Shown here: positions 1 to 12,111 of the stretch, one piece after another
How positions within the stretch are numbered: position 1 is the stretch's first letter
Layout: each line of letters opens with the position of its first letter
DNA from: Adiantum capillus-veneris
Taxonomy: Eukaryota; Streptophyta; Polypodiopsida; Polypodiales; Pteridaceae
Direction of reading: 5' to 3'
DNA: 64,000 nucleotides
Assembly: GCA_014529385.2 (NCBI GenBank)
Contig: CM043944.1
Location: 52,139,268 to 52,203,267, forward strand
Made by a program: the position numbers and the translations under genes
Notes under the pieces: generated by a model
What the model saw: the letters and a program-made list of their open reading frames with translations, nothing else
Told to the model about the DNA's origin: nothing
Database searches by the model: none

Positions 1-488
1 CTTCCGCTAGCGGCGTAACCGCCTTAACAATAATCTAATGAGAAGAAAAAGAGCACTACAGCCTCACAGGAAGATCACAGATTTCTTCGGATCGAGAGAA
101 GCAGGAGTGGAAGGAGAAGCAAGAGGCCGAAGCAAGAGGCCAGCAACCAGCACAAAGGAGTACCCACATTCATACCAAAGACACTCTCATTGATAGGGCG
201 ATTGAGCTTAGGAAATCAAAATGACCACGATCGAGATGCAGAAGCACACTTCACCGGAGGAGACTACAACAAAGGATTAGAAGCATTCTAGCCAGACACC
301 CAGAATGCTCCTAAGAAGTTTATTTAATACTTTGTATTTCGTTTTTCACACTTTCACACTTTTCACACTTAGTACTTTGGTACTAAGGTACCCAGACATT
401 GTAACAGATTCACCACTTTTGTATCAGTTCGGTCTCATAAGTCATTTTGGCCTTTTGAAGACGTTAATATAACATTTCATTTCATTTC

Positions 489-491
<3 letters not shown>
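1..491 (+). repeat. 3' end of a retroelement with ATTTC pentamer tail
   Basis: No intact ORF is present. The last ~100 bases (from about 390) contain a block reading roughly GTCTCATAAGTCATTTTGG followed by a CCTTTTGAAG motif and a tail of ATTTC units at 474-491. The same block and tail recur at about 565-662 and 41097-41185, so this is a repeat family terminus. A short pentamer tail is typical of non-LTR (LINE/SINE) 3' ends. The family is unnamed because no coding domain is visible; an LTR-element terminus remains possible. Confidence 0.5.

Positions 492-544
<53 letters not shown>
492..544. repeat. (CT)n microsatellite grown from the ATTTC tail
   Basis: About 26 CT units begin immediately after the last ATTTC unit of the preceding retroelement tail, with no unique sequence between. 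Confidence 0.95.
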
Positions 545-546
<2 letters not shown>

Positions 547-662
547 ATTTCTCATTTTATTTTGTACCCAGAAATTGTATTAGATCCACCAAGAATGTAT
601 CATTTTGGTCGCATGGGTCATTTTGACCTTTTGATGACAGTTAACATAGCATTTCATTTCAT
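545..662 (+). repeat. second copy of the ATTTC-tailed 3' terminus
   Basis: Bases 565-662 realign with 390-490: the GTACCCAGA-ATTGTA start, a GGGTCATTTT-ACCTTTTGA core and an ATTTCATTTCATTT tail. The offset is about 175 bp. Divergence between the two copies is visible by eye. Confidence 0.6.
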
Positions 663-759
663 TTGTCATTAGGATTGGAGGGACTCAAAAAGCGACAATG
701 TGAGAGGAGGCAGAGAAAGAAAAAATAAAGATGCAGTGGGAGAGAGATCGATCGATAAG

Positions 760-761
<2 letters not shown>

Positions 762-806
<45 letters not shown>

Positions 807-1195
807 GGGAGACAAAATTCTGAGGGAGAGAGGTGAAGTGTTTTTTTATTTTTAAAGAAAGACGGGCTCACCTGTACAACCTCTCCCTCCCAGTCTCCTA
901 CTCTCTCTCCACCGGCCACCCCTCTTCTCTTGATCTCTCTCTCCGTCCCAATGCCCCCCCTCTCTCTTCCCCTCCCGCTATCACTCTCTCTTTCTCTCCC
1001 CCTCTCTCCCTCTTTTACAAAAAAACGGAGGCACTAGAGATACTGCTAGTGCTTTGTTTTTTTAAATAGCTCTCTGCACTCTCTCTCTCTCTCTCCCCTT
1101 TCCACCCTTCCCTCTCGTCCTAGTATGTGTGTATGTGTGTGTGTGTCAGAGAGAGAGAGAGAGAGAGTCTACCCTTGCCACCCTTCCCTCTTATC

Positions 1196-1293
<98 letters not shown>

Positions 1294-1344
1294 CATGGGG
1301 GAGAGAGTTGTGAAGCTCACTCCAGGAAGGGAGGGAAGGCAAGG

Positions 1345-1400
<56 letters not shown>

Positions 1401-1489
1401 TAGGGGGTGGGAGGGGGAGACAACGAGAGAGAGGGGTGGCGGGCGAGAGAGAGATGTACACAAAGAGGGAAGACAACACGAGAGAGGGG

Positions 1490-1536
<47 letters not shown>
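762..1536. repeat. cluster of GA, CT and GT microsatellites
   Basis: (GA)n lies at 762-803, CT-rich sequence at 900-1100, (GT)n at about 1199-1254 running straight into (GA)n at 1255-1290, and further (GA)n at 1347-1393 and 1493-1536. The apparent ORFs across here are translated dinucleotide repeats (Arg-Glu, Val-Cys, Ser-Leu runs), not genes. Confidence 0.95.
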
Positions 1537-1539
<3 letters not shown>

Positions 1540-1880
1540 TAAGGAGAGGGGTTATAGAGCAACTAAGAAAAGAGAGAGGAAGAAGGGAGTAGGAGATAGG
1601 AGGACTTTAGGGAAGGGATGGTGGTTTCTAGAGGAGGAGCTGGAGGAAGGGAAGGTGGTTAGAGGAGTAGATGGAGAGAGGAGGTGGAGGAGAGGAAAGA
1701 TTTTGGAGAAGGAGGCTGAGGAGGAGGAGGAAGAGAAGAGGAGGAAGCACATGGGTGGCAAGAGGAGGAAGGGGAGGTAGAGAGGACGGAACTCCAAAAA
1801 AAAAAAGAAAGCTCGCTTCGTTGAGCTCGCTCGAAGACCTAACTCGTCTAACACTATGTAAGCCCAAAAGTCAACTTTGA
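1537..1880. other. purine-rich stretch without a gene
   Basis: The plus strand is mostly A and G (GGAGGAGG-like) up to about 1790. It looks like decayed GA microsatellite. No coding motif was seen on either strand. Confidence 0.6.
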
Positions 1881-1896
1881 ACTCTCTGGAGAGCAT

Positions 1897-2960
1897 AAGT
1901 AAATAATCGCGATTATTTACTTTTGTCACTTTTTGGATTGGTTTGGCAAGTATACAACTTGTTATAGTCCTTGGGCAAGTTTCAACAAGTTTGGACAAAA
2001 TTTGATCAAGTTTACCCACTGTTCCGTGTCCGCAGACTCTCATTTCGAGAATCTGGCTTAAGTCTCACTTTTGTGGTCCAAATTTCACCAAAATTGATTT
2101 GTGGGGTCCAATTGATGTGCTTGACCTTGTGGTATACTCAAATTTGCAAAATCACCAAGTTTTGAAGCAAATGTAAATAATCGCGATTATTTACTCTTGA
2201 CAATTTTTTGTAAATTTTTATCCCAACTTTGACATAGATTTGTTAAGCACCTTATGTTAAGGTCACTAGCCAATTTTCATTAAGTTTGGACAATTTTTGG
2301 TCAAATGGTCATCAATTATCTGTCCGCATACTAACTTTGTAATTTTTATCACAGTTTTCACTCCAGTGATCCAAATCTTACCAAATTTGGTTTGTGGGCT
2401 TATTACAACATGGTAAAGCTAGTGGTATGCCAACTTGGTCAAAAAAGTTCAAAAACAGGAGAAAAGTAAATAATCGTGATTATTTACTTTTGTCAAAATT
2501 TTGCAAGTTTTTGGTCAATTGAGCACATACACATGTTTATCACATCAATATAAGCCTATGAATCAATTTTCAACAAGTTTGGATATATTTTTCCTCGATT
2601 CACATTCAAGATTCAAAAAGTTAGTACAAACTTTAGTTTTCACCCATTTTTTTGCCAGTTTAGTGATCCAAATCTCTTGGGCCTTTACAAAAGTTGTTTG
2701 TACATATGCAATGAATCAATGACATGAGTCTTGGCTAATTTAGAGAAAAAAGTTAATAATCACGATTATTAACTTGAGGCTTGAAATGAGCACTTTTTTG
2801 CAATTTTCTCAAAGACAATCCTTTTATGATGTTTTTTAATCCCATAAATCAAGTCAAAACTTAATTTTGCCTAAAATGTCAAGAAAAAGTAAATAATCTG
2901 AATTTTGGTCAACTTCTTGAAATTTTTACCTCGAAGTGTCCTTGAGCTTACCCACTGGTT
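1897..2960 (-). repeat. degenerate ~280-bp tandem repeats with conserved palindromes
   Basis: Four palindromes built on TAATCGCGATTA sit at 1897-1922 (26 bp, perfect), 2173-2194 (22 bp, perfect), 2462-2491 (14-bp arms, GT centre) and 2750-2775 (12-bp arms, AC centre). A half-copy lies near 2887. Spacing is 276, 290 and 288 bp. The sequence between palindromes is also repeated but strongly diverged (CAAGTTTGGA, CCAAAT-TT-ACCAAA blocks). The block lies downstream of a minus-strand primer binding site at 3447-3464, so it probably occupies the untranslated leader of a Ty3/gypsy element. Confidence 0.8.
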
Positions 2961-3446
2961 CGGACAACTCCTGGGTTTATTCCTAAGTTGGATTGAGTGA
3001 ATTCGAATCTTTTTGTGCTATTTCTAGCCGTAGACCTGAAATTCTGTAACTTTACATAAGAACTCACACTTGATTCTTTCAGAGAGAGTAATGCTATGAA
3101 ATCCACCTCGGATCCTACTTACCCTACTCCTAGTTTCTCAAGCAATGGGATTGTGGAAGTGTCCACAAACACTCGATTTCTTGTTTTTTATGGTTTCTTG
3201 AGCATTGATCTTAAGACTTGTCTCGCCTTTCAATCATTCTCCAAATCCTAATCTAAATCTACAATCCTACAATTCTAAAGGCACTCAACAAGAACGATTA
3301 CTTCCAAGCTACCTCTACACAGCAAAAGACAACAATCTTAAGCTATGTGGTTTCAAAAAAGAAAGTTTTACTCTAGATGAACCTAAAGGAAGTTAATAGA
3401 CAATTACACAAGACGCTTGTGTTTTCCCTAGTTTAGGTCTCTTCCA

Positions 3447-3464
3447 TCCCCGGCAACGGCGCCA
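3447..3464 (-). promoter_or_regulatory. primer binding site, tRNA-Asp type
   Basis: The minus strand reads TGGCGCCGTTGCCGGGGA, the primer binding site typical of Athila-like plant Ty3/gypsy elements. Reverse transcription would start here, with the 5' LTR to the right and the body to the left. Confidence 0.8.
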
Positions 3465-4300
3465 AAAGTGGGACGCATGTCTAACCTCATGATCCTATAT
3501 TATTGCAGTATTAGCGAGAACCACGATTAATTTGTCAAAGCATGGGACGAAACTGACTCGACTAGCACATAGAGGCTAAAAGAGGTTGTCAATATCTTGG
3601 AAAACAACTAACAACTCGCATCTAACTCAGGCTACACTCAAGTGACTGAAATCACTAAAAGCCAATCGCTCATCGATAAGCAAATCACATTTGTTACAGC
3701 ATCAAATGACATCCAAACGTAACGGAACTTCTAGGACAAGTTTATAAAACCTAAGCACATATGCTTATGGCCTCAAACCCCACTTTAGATCAAGTTCCAA
3801 AATCGCGATCATTAACAGCAGTGAATTTTTGACCTAGTCGTTTTTGATCCAAAATGCATCTAAATGCTTAGCAATGATGCCCCAATACCCCGCCTATGCT
3901 TAATTTTTTATTTGAACATGTATATTTCTAGTTATGATGAGATTAGGCCGTGGTTCGGCGATGCCAAAAGCTACGAAATGTTGTGAATGACTTATGTCAA
4001 TGCGTAGAGCTCTTACCTGCGTTTGCAATGCAACGAACGCATTCGCAATGTGACTACCGAAGAGGGAGTAGGAAGCACAAGAAGGAGAGAAGTGAGCGCC
4101 ATTAGCTCACGCTGTGTATTTCTTATCCAAAAACTTATATAAAACTTACAAAAAATGGGTTTTATACCTTAGCCAAGGTTCTTGGGTGGTCAAAAGTAAT
4201 AATCTAGAGTTCTACCAAAGCTAGGAATTGAATGGCTGATACAATCTGGAAGCTTGTATCCCCGGCTCATTAATTACAAGGTTTATAAAAAAAAAAGGAG
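3465..4300 (-). mobile_element. 5' LTR region of a minus-strand Athila-like gypsy element (outer edge uncertain)
   Basis: The LTR begins directly beside the tRNA-Asp primer site. A minus-strand TATA-like box (TATATAAG) lies near 4136-4143, with R/U5 between it and the primer site. I could not locate the outer end or a target-site duplication; 4300 is approximate. No gag or pol ORF survives in the ~1.5 kb of internal sequence. Confidence 0.5.
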
Positions 4301-4605
4301 TTACAATATTCCTGATTTATCAAAATAATAATTGTTTTACAAGGAGAACTCCGAAAAATGGTGTCCACGTTAGCTTTCTGCTAACAAAGATGAAGAAGAT
4401 GGCAAGCTTAAGCATTGAAACATGGATCTTGGTTGGATTTGCATTCCATCACCAAGAGTGTTTGTGTAGGCTTTTCACTTCTCAACAAGCTTGGAGAGAA
4501 GGAGATGGAGCTCTAACACTTTGCACTTCACATAATGAGTATGTGTGTGTGTGGGGGGGGGGGGGGGGGGAGGGAGAGTATAACCCCCCCTCTGAAGCTT
4601 GGTCC

Positions 4606-4667
<62 letters not shown>

Positions 4668-5615
4668 TTATTTAATTATATCCTTTGGACATCTGTCCTC
4701 TTTTTTCTCTTTGAGAGAAAAAACTTACTTATTTATTTTTATGCATTTAAATTCTCATTGGACCCCTTTACAGCCTATCCAATAGAATTCAAACGCATCA
4801 TGAGGGCCACATGTGGAGGATTTTGACATGTGTCTTTTATACTGCTTAAGTCATTTGGTTTGAATTGAACACTTCAAGCACTTAGTCAATTAAGCATGGA
4901 AACCGTTGATGCCTCTTGAGAGTTTATCTTTGAATTGAACACTTCAAGAACCTTTGTTATTTTAGAATAAGAATCACCTCAAGCTTGGGCAAGGTTCCCA
5001 CAAACACTTTAAGCACTTTAGTTAGCAAGCCGACAAGCACCTCATGCTTGGATAGGATTCCCACCTCAAGGTCAGCCCTAGCTTGCCTAAGGTCAAAGGA
5101 CTTTTTAACACTATCTTTTGGAGTTCTTTAATGAAGTTAACCCTAAGGTCATTTAACCTGCATCAGATGCACGTTGCTCTTTGATTGACTACCTCCTTTT
5201 GGAGCCCTATTGAGATGTAACCATCTCTCCTCTTGGTCCCTTGCTGAGATAAATCTAGAAGCACTTATTGCATAATGCTCTTTGGTAGACCGTCTCCTTT
5301 TGGACCCCTATTGAGATGCAACCATTTTTCCTTTTGGCCCTCGATTGAGATAGGTCTAGAAGCAAATATCTATATCCTAACTCTTGTTCCTCTTTTATCT
5401 TCACATAGTAAATGATCAGTTTAACATGAGAAAATCATTTGTTAAAGTTAGATATTATATTTTATGACAAATTGTCCACAAAGTTGTGTATGAAAATTTT
5501 TCATGGATACTTCATGTTCAGCTACGTAAAAGCTTCAATTAGGGATGATCACTAGCTACCCTATAATTTGGTGTAATTTCATGAGATTTTACATACCATG
5601 ATTGGGTGGCAATGC
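4301..5615. other. intergenic stretch with G18, (CT)28 and a ~102-bp duplication
   Basis: No gene is supported. It holds a run of 18 G at 4553-4570 after a short GT repeat, a CT array at 4609-4664, and a diverged direct duplication in which GCTCTTTG at about 5175 and 5277 starts ~102-bp units containing CTCCTTTTGGA and CCCTATTGAGATG. Confidence 0.6.
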
Positions 5616-5619
5616 TTAC

Positions 5620-6598
5620 AGGAGCTATTCGCTTGCAATAGTTGAAGAAGGTAGCATTGGATGCTCGTCTTCTTGCTTCATTTTCTATTGGTCTTGCTCA
5701 ATAGAAGCGTGCCTTGCATAGGGTACTTTTTGTGTGGTTGTACAATCCACAAGCATCTAATGAAAGGAGACAACCCTTTATCCTCATCATTCAAAATGAG
5801 TGGATGTTGGAAATGTCTCTTCGCTTCTCACAAAACAATGCTTGGGCTGTAGACAACACATTCAACATAAACATCTTTGGGTTGCCTCCCTATGTTGTTG
5901 TCTTGCCCAACCAAAACGGAGTGGGGATTACAATGTGGTTGAGAAGGTGTCTGAGGTTCGGGTCTTTATTTCTACACGACAACATTGATACTACAAACCT
6001 AGTTGAGAGATTATGGCAGTATATCAAGTATACTTTGCTAGATGCAAAGATGAACATGTCAATTATAGTTCTCCTGCATGTGCTTGTCGGAGATTTGCTA
6101 CATGGAACACCCGTCAGTATAACATTGTTGAGTTCTTCAAGCAAAAGCAGGAACTTGGTAAGAGCCAGCACACAACACTTAGGTTTATTGCATTTGCAAC
6201 CAAGTTGTTCTAACTCTCAGGTTTTTATGACTTTTGTCTCTTACTTCAACGGATTTTGGTCGTTTGCAGTCAATTTGGTCGGAGTAAGCAACATACATCT
6301 AGATTGGTAGCAGGTGACCCAATCCCCAAAAGATTTGAGAGTGAATCCTCCACACTTGAAGTGATAGATGAGAGCACTCTTCACTTCAAAATCCTTAGCA
6401 TGTTGTCTCCATTGCAATGGTATCATATGATCATGCAATGCAACTATTGTGATTTTCCAGATTGGGGATCAGAGTGCAAGCAACTTTATGGGATCCGACT
6501 AATAGTTGAAATGTACTTCCCTCAAATGTGAGATGTTCTCCCAACCCTTGATAGTTTTCATTCTATGAGCCAAGTAGTAGATGTATAGTGCATTGGTG
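5620..6598 (+). pseudogene. MULE-like transposase fragment with SWIM-like Cys motif
   Basis: A broken reading frame runs from about 5620. The best segment (5714 onward) has a Trp-Ala-Val-Asp-Asn-Thr-Phe motif with the Asp at 5852, then Gly-Leu-Pro-Pro-Tyr and a Pro-Asn-Gln, resembling the central Asp region of MULE-type transposases. After a frameshift a Leu-Val-Glu-Arg-Leu-Trp-Gln-Tyr-Ile-Lys-Tyr segment appears near 6000, then a Cys-Ala-Cys-Arg-Arg-Phe motif near 6085 that may be a SWIM finger. A MULE transposase would bind terminal inverted repeats and cut DNA. Copia element A has inserted at 6604; the interrupted locus may continue at 12112. Family assignment is by motif only. Confidence 0.5.
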
Positions 6599-6603
6599 TA
6601 CCT

Positions 6604-6795
6604 TGAAGGAGTACGAGCGAAAGTGCGACGCGAGAGAGAGTGCGAGAAGAAGAGCACGACGATATGGTGAACTCGCTCTACTGTAATGTGTAGAGAATAG
6701 TGAGTTCTTATTAGGTTTTTACAAAAGAATATGTGTACATACCTGGCGGCCCGCCCACTTACCTGGGCGACCACATTGGGCTTTATACCCCAACA
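6604..6795 (-). repeat. 3' LTR of Copia element A
   Basis: 192 bp, 97% identical by eye to 11915-12106. On the minus strand the LTR begins TGTTGGGGTATAAAG, so a TATA-like box lies only about 9 bases inside the LTR and U3 is unusually short. Confidence 0.93.
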
Positions 6796-6810
6796 ACCTC
6801 ACACTTAAAG
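6796..6810 (-). promoter_or_regulatory. polypurine tract of Copia element A
   Basis: The minus strand reads CTTTAAGTGTGAGGT directly before the 3' LTR. It is a weak, interrupted purine tract in the position expected for plus-strand priming. Confidence 0.5.
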
Positions 6811-6884
6811 TCCAATGTGGTACTTTAAGTGTGAGAGAAGCTACTATACAAGCTAAAATACAAGAGATGTAGAGAAGTGATGTA

Positions 6885-9800
6885 CTACCCTACACCTAAC
6901 TGCTTGCGAAAATGGGCAAAGCTCTCTAAGGGAAGTCCTTTTGTAAGTAGATCAGCAGGATTTTCTGTGGTGTAAACTTTGACAAGCTGAAGTTGCTTAT
7001 CCTCGAGCATTTCCCTGATGAAATGATATTTCACATCCACATGCTTTGTCTTTGAGTGATAAACTGGATTGCAAGCCAATTGTATAGCACTTTGACTATC
7101 ACAATATAACACAGGCATCTCTTCTTTGATTCCCAAATCTGTTACTAGTCGATTAAGCCAAATTGATTCTTTGCATGCCTCTGATGCTGCAACATATTCA
7201 GCCTCTGTAGTAGACTGAGTAACACAATCTTTTAATCTAGAATGCCATGATACTGCTCCACCAGCCAATGTAAAGACATACCCTGACGTAGACCTTCGGT
7301 TGTCTAAGTCACCTGCATAATCTGAGTCTGTAAAACCCTTTACACTTAGCTCCTGACTCCCATAGCATATACGCATACTCTTTGTAGCTTTCAGGTATCT
7401 CAATATTCCTTTCACTACCTCCCAATGTTTATTGCCTGGGTTTGACATGTATCGACTTACTACTCCCACTGCAAATGCAATGTCTGGGCGAGTAGCAATC
7501 ATTGCATACATCAAACTACCCACTGCAGGCGCATATGGAATCTTATCCATTTCAGCCTGTTCTTCCTCAGACACGGGACAATCTTGTTTGCTAAGTTTCA
7601 CATATGGTGGCAATGGAACACTCAATACCTTTCCCTTCTCCATATTGAAACGTTGCAAAACCTTGTCAATATACTCTGTTTGAGATAACCAAATCAACTT
7701 CTTTGATCTGTCTCTCTCAATGCGCATACCAAGTATATGACTTGCCTCACCCATGTCTTTCATGTCAAACGATTTTGCCATCTTTGACTTCAAAGCTGAA
7801 ATTTCTTCCAAGTGCTTGCCAGCAATCAATATGTCATCCACATACAAAATAAGGATCAGCGAACTGCCATCCTTAGCCTTCTTTGTATATAGACAGTGAT
7901 CGAACTCACTATGTTTGTAGCCTTGAGAAAGCATAAACTTGTGGAATTTATGGTACCATGCCCTCGGTGATTGTTTTAAGCCATAAAGACTCTTTAACAA
8001 CTGGCATACCCAATCTTCCTTGCCTTTCTCAACAAACCCTTTTGGCTGCTGCATGTAAATTTCCACATCTAAATCACCATGCAAGAACGCTGTCTTGACA
8101 TCCATTTGGTGCAACACCAAATCTAATATGGAAACCAATGAAAGAAAGCATCTCAATGTAGTCATCTTGACCACCGGAGAGAAGACTTCATCAAAGTCAA
8201 TGCCTTGTTCTTGCTTAAATCCCTTGGCAACAAGCCTTGCTTTGTACTTTGGGTGACTATCATGAGCGGTGATCTTATACCTGTAAACCCATTTACAGGG
8301 TAGAGCCTTTTTGCCCCGTGGTAATTTAACTAGCTTCCATGTCTGGTTTTTATGCAGAGCTGTCATCTCTGACTGCATGGCCAATTGCCATTTCCCGGAG
8401 TCCTTCATTTGCACTGCTTCCTTGTAACATGAAGGCTCATTGCAATCAGTCAACATGACATAATTCATAGATGGAACAAACCTATCAGGAGGTCGCGTGA
8501 CGCGTCCAGATCTACGCACAATAGGTGGCTCGGGCTCAGCCACAACCTGTGGTTCCCCTCTATCCTGTCCTTGCTCCTCTTGAGACCTGACATTTTGTCT
8601 TGCACGTGCAGGTCCATCTTCTTGGAAGACAACTCTTCTAATCTCCTCAACCCTCTCTTGTTTAGAATGATATTTGGATTCATTAAAGTGAACATCATTG
8701 CTGCGGACAACCTTTCTCGATTCGGGATCCCAAAGTCTGTACCCCATCTCACCAGAATTACCATAGCCTAGAAAGATGCACTTTCTACTCTTTGGCTCAA
8801 GTTTGTTCTTAAATTCCTTTGGAACGTGAGTATATGCCTCACAACCAAATACTCTAAGATGCTTGTATGAGGGCATTTTGCCTGACCATACCATCTCTGG
8901 CACTGAATCCTTCTGCAAAACCTTGCTAGGAGATCTATTTACAAGATGAACAGCTGTTGATACAGCTTCAGCCCAAAACCCATTTGGCAGCTGTGCATTG
9001 GACAACATACTTCTGACCTTCTCTTGTATGGTCCTATTCATCCTCTCAGCAACACCATTTTGAGGAGGATTGTAAGGAGCAGTAAGTTCACATTTTATAC
9101 CTTTTGACTCACAAAAGTCCTGAAAGGCCTTTGAAACATACTCTTTACCATTGTCAGTGCATAAGCATTTAAGCTTCTTGCCACTCTAATTCTCCACAAG
9201 TGTCACAAACGTTTTGAAAACACTAAACGCTTCATCCTTGTGCTTGAGAAAGTAAACCCATACTTTCCTCGAGTAATCATCTATAAATGTCATAAAGTAA
9301 GAAGCTCCCCCTAGAGATAGGTTAGGCATAGGTCCACACAAATCACTATGAACAAGTGCCAACTGTGTATCTCTTCTACCGCTTCTATGCTTATGTGGCT
9401 ACTGTGTTTGCTTACCATACAGACAATGTTCACAGAATTCAAAATCATTAAACGAAAAGCCAGGCAAATAACCAGAACGAGACAAGATTTCCATTCCCTT
9501 CTTGGACATATGTCCTAACCGGCTATGCCACAAAGAAACGTTCGGCTGCTCGGTTACATTGATTACATTTTTAGAGACATTTGATACATAAATCATGTAA
9601 AGTCCTCCAGACTTTACTCCATGTGCTACTGTCATAGAACCCTTGGATATCTTCCACATGTTCTGTCCAAAAGTGGTGACGTAGCCAGCATCATCAAGTA
9701 AACCTGTGCTGATCAAGCTCTTTGTAGTTGCGGGAACATGTCTCACATTCTTCAGCGTGAAAGAAGAGCCATTCTGAAACTTCAATTGAACATCGCCAAC

Positions 9801-10865
9801 ACCTAAGATCTCACATGTTTGCCCATTGCCTAGCCGAACATGATCTTTAGTGGTCACATAAGAGGTAAACCACTCCTTGTTTGGAGACACATGAAGTGAT
9901 GCCCCTGAGTCTATAATCCAGTCACTCAGTGCATTTCCATCAGATGCTGTAAGAAGAGTTGAGTCCATTGTATTCTTCAAGAAGTAGATGTCTCCTGACA
10001 CTAGACTGTCATCCTCTGCAACAGTGTTTGTCACATTTATTTCTTGAATCTTCACTGAGGACTTGTTCTTCTCACCATGGTCTTCAGCTTTCTCTTTGCC
10101 TTTTTCTGCTTTCCATTCTCTGCAGTCTCTTTTCATGTGACCCTTCTTGCCACAATGGTAGCATTCTATGTCACTCTTGCCTTTAGCACTGCGGGACTTG
10201 CTACGAGACTGATTTCTCTTTCCACCTTTGTACTTTTCTTTGGTCCTTCCCCTGACAACTAAGGCTGTTCCTTTGCCTTTGTCCATTGTCTTTCTATTGG
10301 TTTCTTCAGTAAGCAGACTTCCTTCTACACCTGCTATGTTCAAACCATCTGGAGGTGCAGAATTACTCAAAGCTGTGCAAAAAGTGTCCCAACTTTCCGG
10401 CAATGTGATCAACAGGAACATAGCTCTAACAGGTTCATCAAACTTGACACCTTGAGCTAACAAGTGACTGTAGATTGTGTTGAATTCATTCAGATGATTT
10501 GACATAGTTTTCCCTTCTTTCATCTTCAAGTCAACAAGCTTCTTAAGCTAGTATACCTGTGAAGCTACACTCTGCTTCTCATAAAGATCACTCAGCTTTA
10601 ACCATGCTTGATAAGCCGACATCTCGTCTGCTACATTGAAGTAAACGCTTTCTGCCAAAATCAGCATAATGGTAGAAAGTGCCAATTCATCCATTTCACT
10701 CCATTCATCTTCGTCCATATCTTCTGGTTTTATCCCCTTGAGCTTTATAGGTTTTATCTGCTTCTTTTGTACCAACACGTGCCAAATCTGCTTCTTCCAC
10801 AATGGGAAATTGGTTCCATCTAGCTTCTTGATATTGTAAAGAGCAGTGTCCTGTGATCCAGCCAT
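6885..10865 (-). pseudogene. Copia gag-pol polyprotein of element A, three in-frame TAG stops
   Basis: One continuous frame of about 1,326 codons starts at the ATG at 10865 and ends with TAG at 6885. Order: gag capsid, CCHC zinc knuckle (CYHCGKKGHMKRDC, near 10155), protease (IDSGASLH, near 9900), integrase HHCC zinc finger and core (9600-9000), reverse transcriptase with YVDD near 7830, RNase H with DSDYAGD and EAEYVAASEA. The only breaks are three TAG codons at 10548-10550, 9399-9401 and 9186-9188; there are no frameshifts. It would encode all functions for copia replication in cytoplasmic particles and nuclear integration. As it stands it is probably not translated in full unless TAG is read through. 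Confidence 0.95.
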
Positions 10866-11900
10866 AGCTACGCTTCACAGTAGTTTACTTTTCTAGGAAA
10901 AATCCGGCAGAGTTTCCCCTGTAAACCGACCTCTGAACCAATATCAACCTGTCAAATGAACTAAGAAAGCTTCAGATTCTACAGAAATTTTGGCAGAGTC
11001 TCCTTTGTAAAATGGCTCTAGTGTACTAAAAATAGACCAAAAAACAGCTCAAAAAACACTGTCTCTCTGACACTGTAAGCTGCGGGTAAACCTGTCCTGC
11101 ACCTGTACTGTCTCTCAATGTCCTGTCACTGTCCTATAAGCATAGACTGCGACAATGCCTCAACGGCAGTAAAGCAAAGATGCAATCCCAACTGTCTAAC
11201 TCACAGTCAATACATCCTAGCTACCTATCTAAGGGTGCTCGAGGGATCGCTCCAAGACCTGTATCACCGAAAGGATCTCAACATTCGAGAATCCCCCAGC
11301 TCAATAAAACCTCACTCGACCCTCAACAAAGGCTGCAGTAAATTTGACAGTACATAGACTTCCCACAAAGTCATACATCCACAAATTTCCCACTGTATGC
11401 TGTAACCGTTGCGGCGGTTGTTTGCTGCGTGACTCACAGCCAGCAAACCCTCAACAGACATACATCATCTCTGACAATACATCCCATGTGGAAGTACCTG
11501 CAATGTCAGGATGAAATCTGGAATATCAAGCAGCAAACACAAGCTACCTGATGAACTAGTGGATGTCGCCTACAGTCTATGTGTAGATGCGCCCGTGTCG
11601 TATGTGACACGCCTCCAAGAACTGTGAGCCGTCCTTCGATGTGTAGACAGCCACAAATCAACACTCTGGGAGTGTCGATATCCTCAGCACCTGCAGTCGT
11701 AGGCCGAAAACCCCAAATTTGCAGAGTCAGATCTGCACCCGTCGAGACCACGTAGTCGAAAATGGCCTGCGCAGACCTTTGTCGAAGCCGAACGGTGGCT
11801 CCCCCACGAGATTTGGGCCGTGTCTTCGCCTGTCGAATTTCACTCCAATCTGAGTTGGTGACTCTAGCCTCCTGCAGTGCTGCCCCGAGGCTCGATCTGA
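10866..11900 (-). other. untranslated leader of element A
   Basis: About 1.03 kb separates the primer site from the gag ATG. No ORF with recognisable similarity was seen. This is long for a Copia leader and probably contains the packaging signal. Confidence 0.6.
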
Positions 11901-11912
11901 GCTCTGATACCA
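11901..11912 (-). promoter_or_regulatory. primer binding site of element A (initiator tRNA-Met)
   Basis: The minus strand reads TGGTATCAGAGC, complementary to the 3' end of initiator tRNA-Met. It lies two bases from the LTR end, as in most plant Copia elements. Confidence 0.93.
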
Positions 11913-11914
11913 GT

Positions 11915-12106
11915 TGAAGGAGTACGAGCGGAAGTGCGACACGAGAGAGAGTGCGAGAAGAAGAGCACGACGATATGGTGAACTCGCTCTACTATAATGT
12001 GTAGAGCATAGTGAGTTCTTATTAGGTTTTTACAAAAGAATATGTGTACATACCTGGCGGCCCGCCCACTTACCTGGGCAACCACATTGGGCTTTATACC
12101 CCAACA
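11915..12106 (-). repeat. 5' LTR of Copia element A
   Basis: 192 bp, ending next to the tRNA-Met primer site. Followed on the right by the TACCT target duplication. Confidence 0.93.
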
Positions 12107-12111
12107 TACCT

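Larger units (their letters stand above)
6604..12106 (-). mobile_element. Copia element A, near-complete LTR retrotransposon
   Basis: Two 192-bp LTRs (6604-6795 and 11915-12106) start TGAAGG and end CCAACA on the plus strand. They are flanked by the 5-bp target duplication TACCT (6599-6603, 12107-12111). Primer site, gag-pol frame and polypurine tract are in order on the minus strand. The LTRs differ at five positions by eye (about 2.6%), so insertion is fairly recent. It lies inside a MULE-like sequence. Confidence 0.95.

Noticed and set aside
1120-1780. Long ORFs on both strands (up to 217 codons)
   Set aside because: They are translations of GT and GA microsatellites; no domain and low complexity throughout.
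9959-10455. Plus-strand ORFs opposite element A gag
   Set aside because: Shadows of the minus-strand gag-pol frame with no independent motif.
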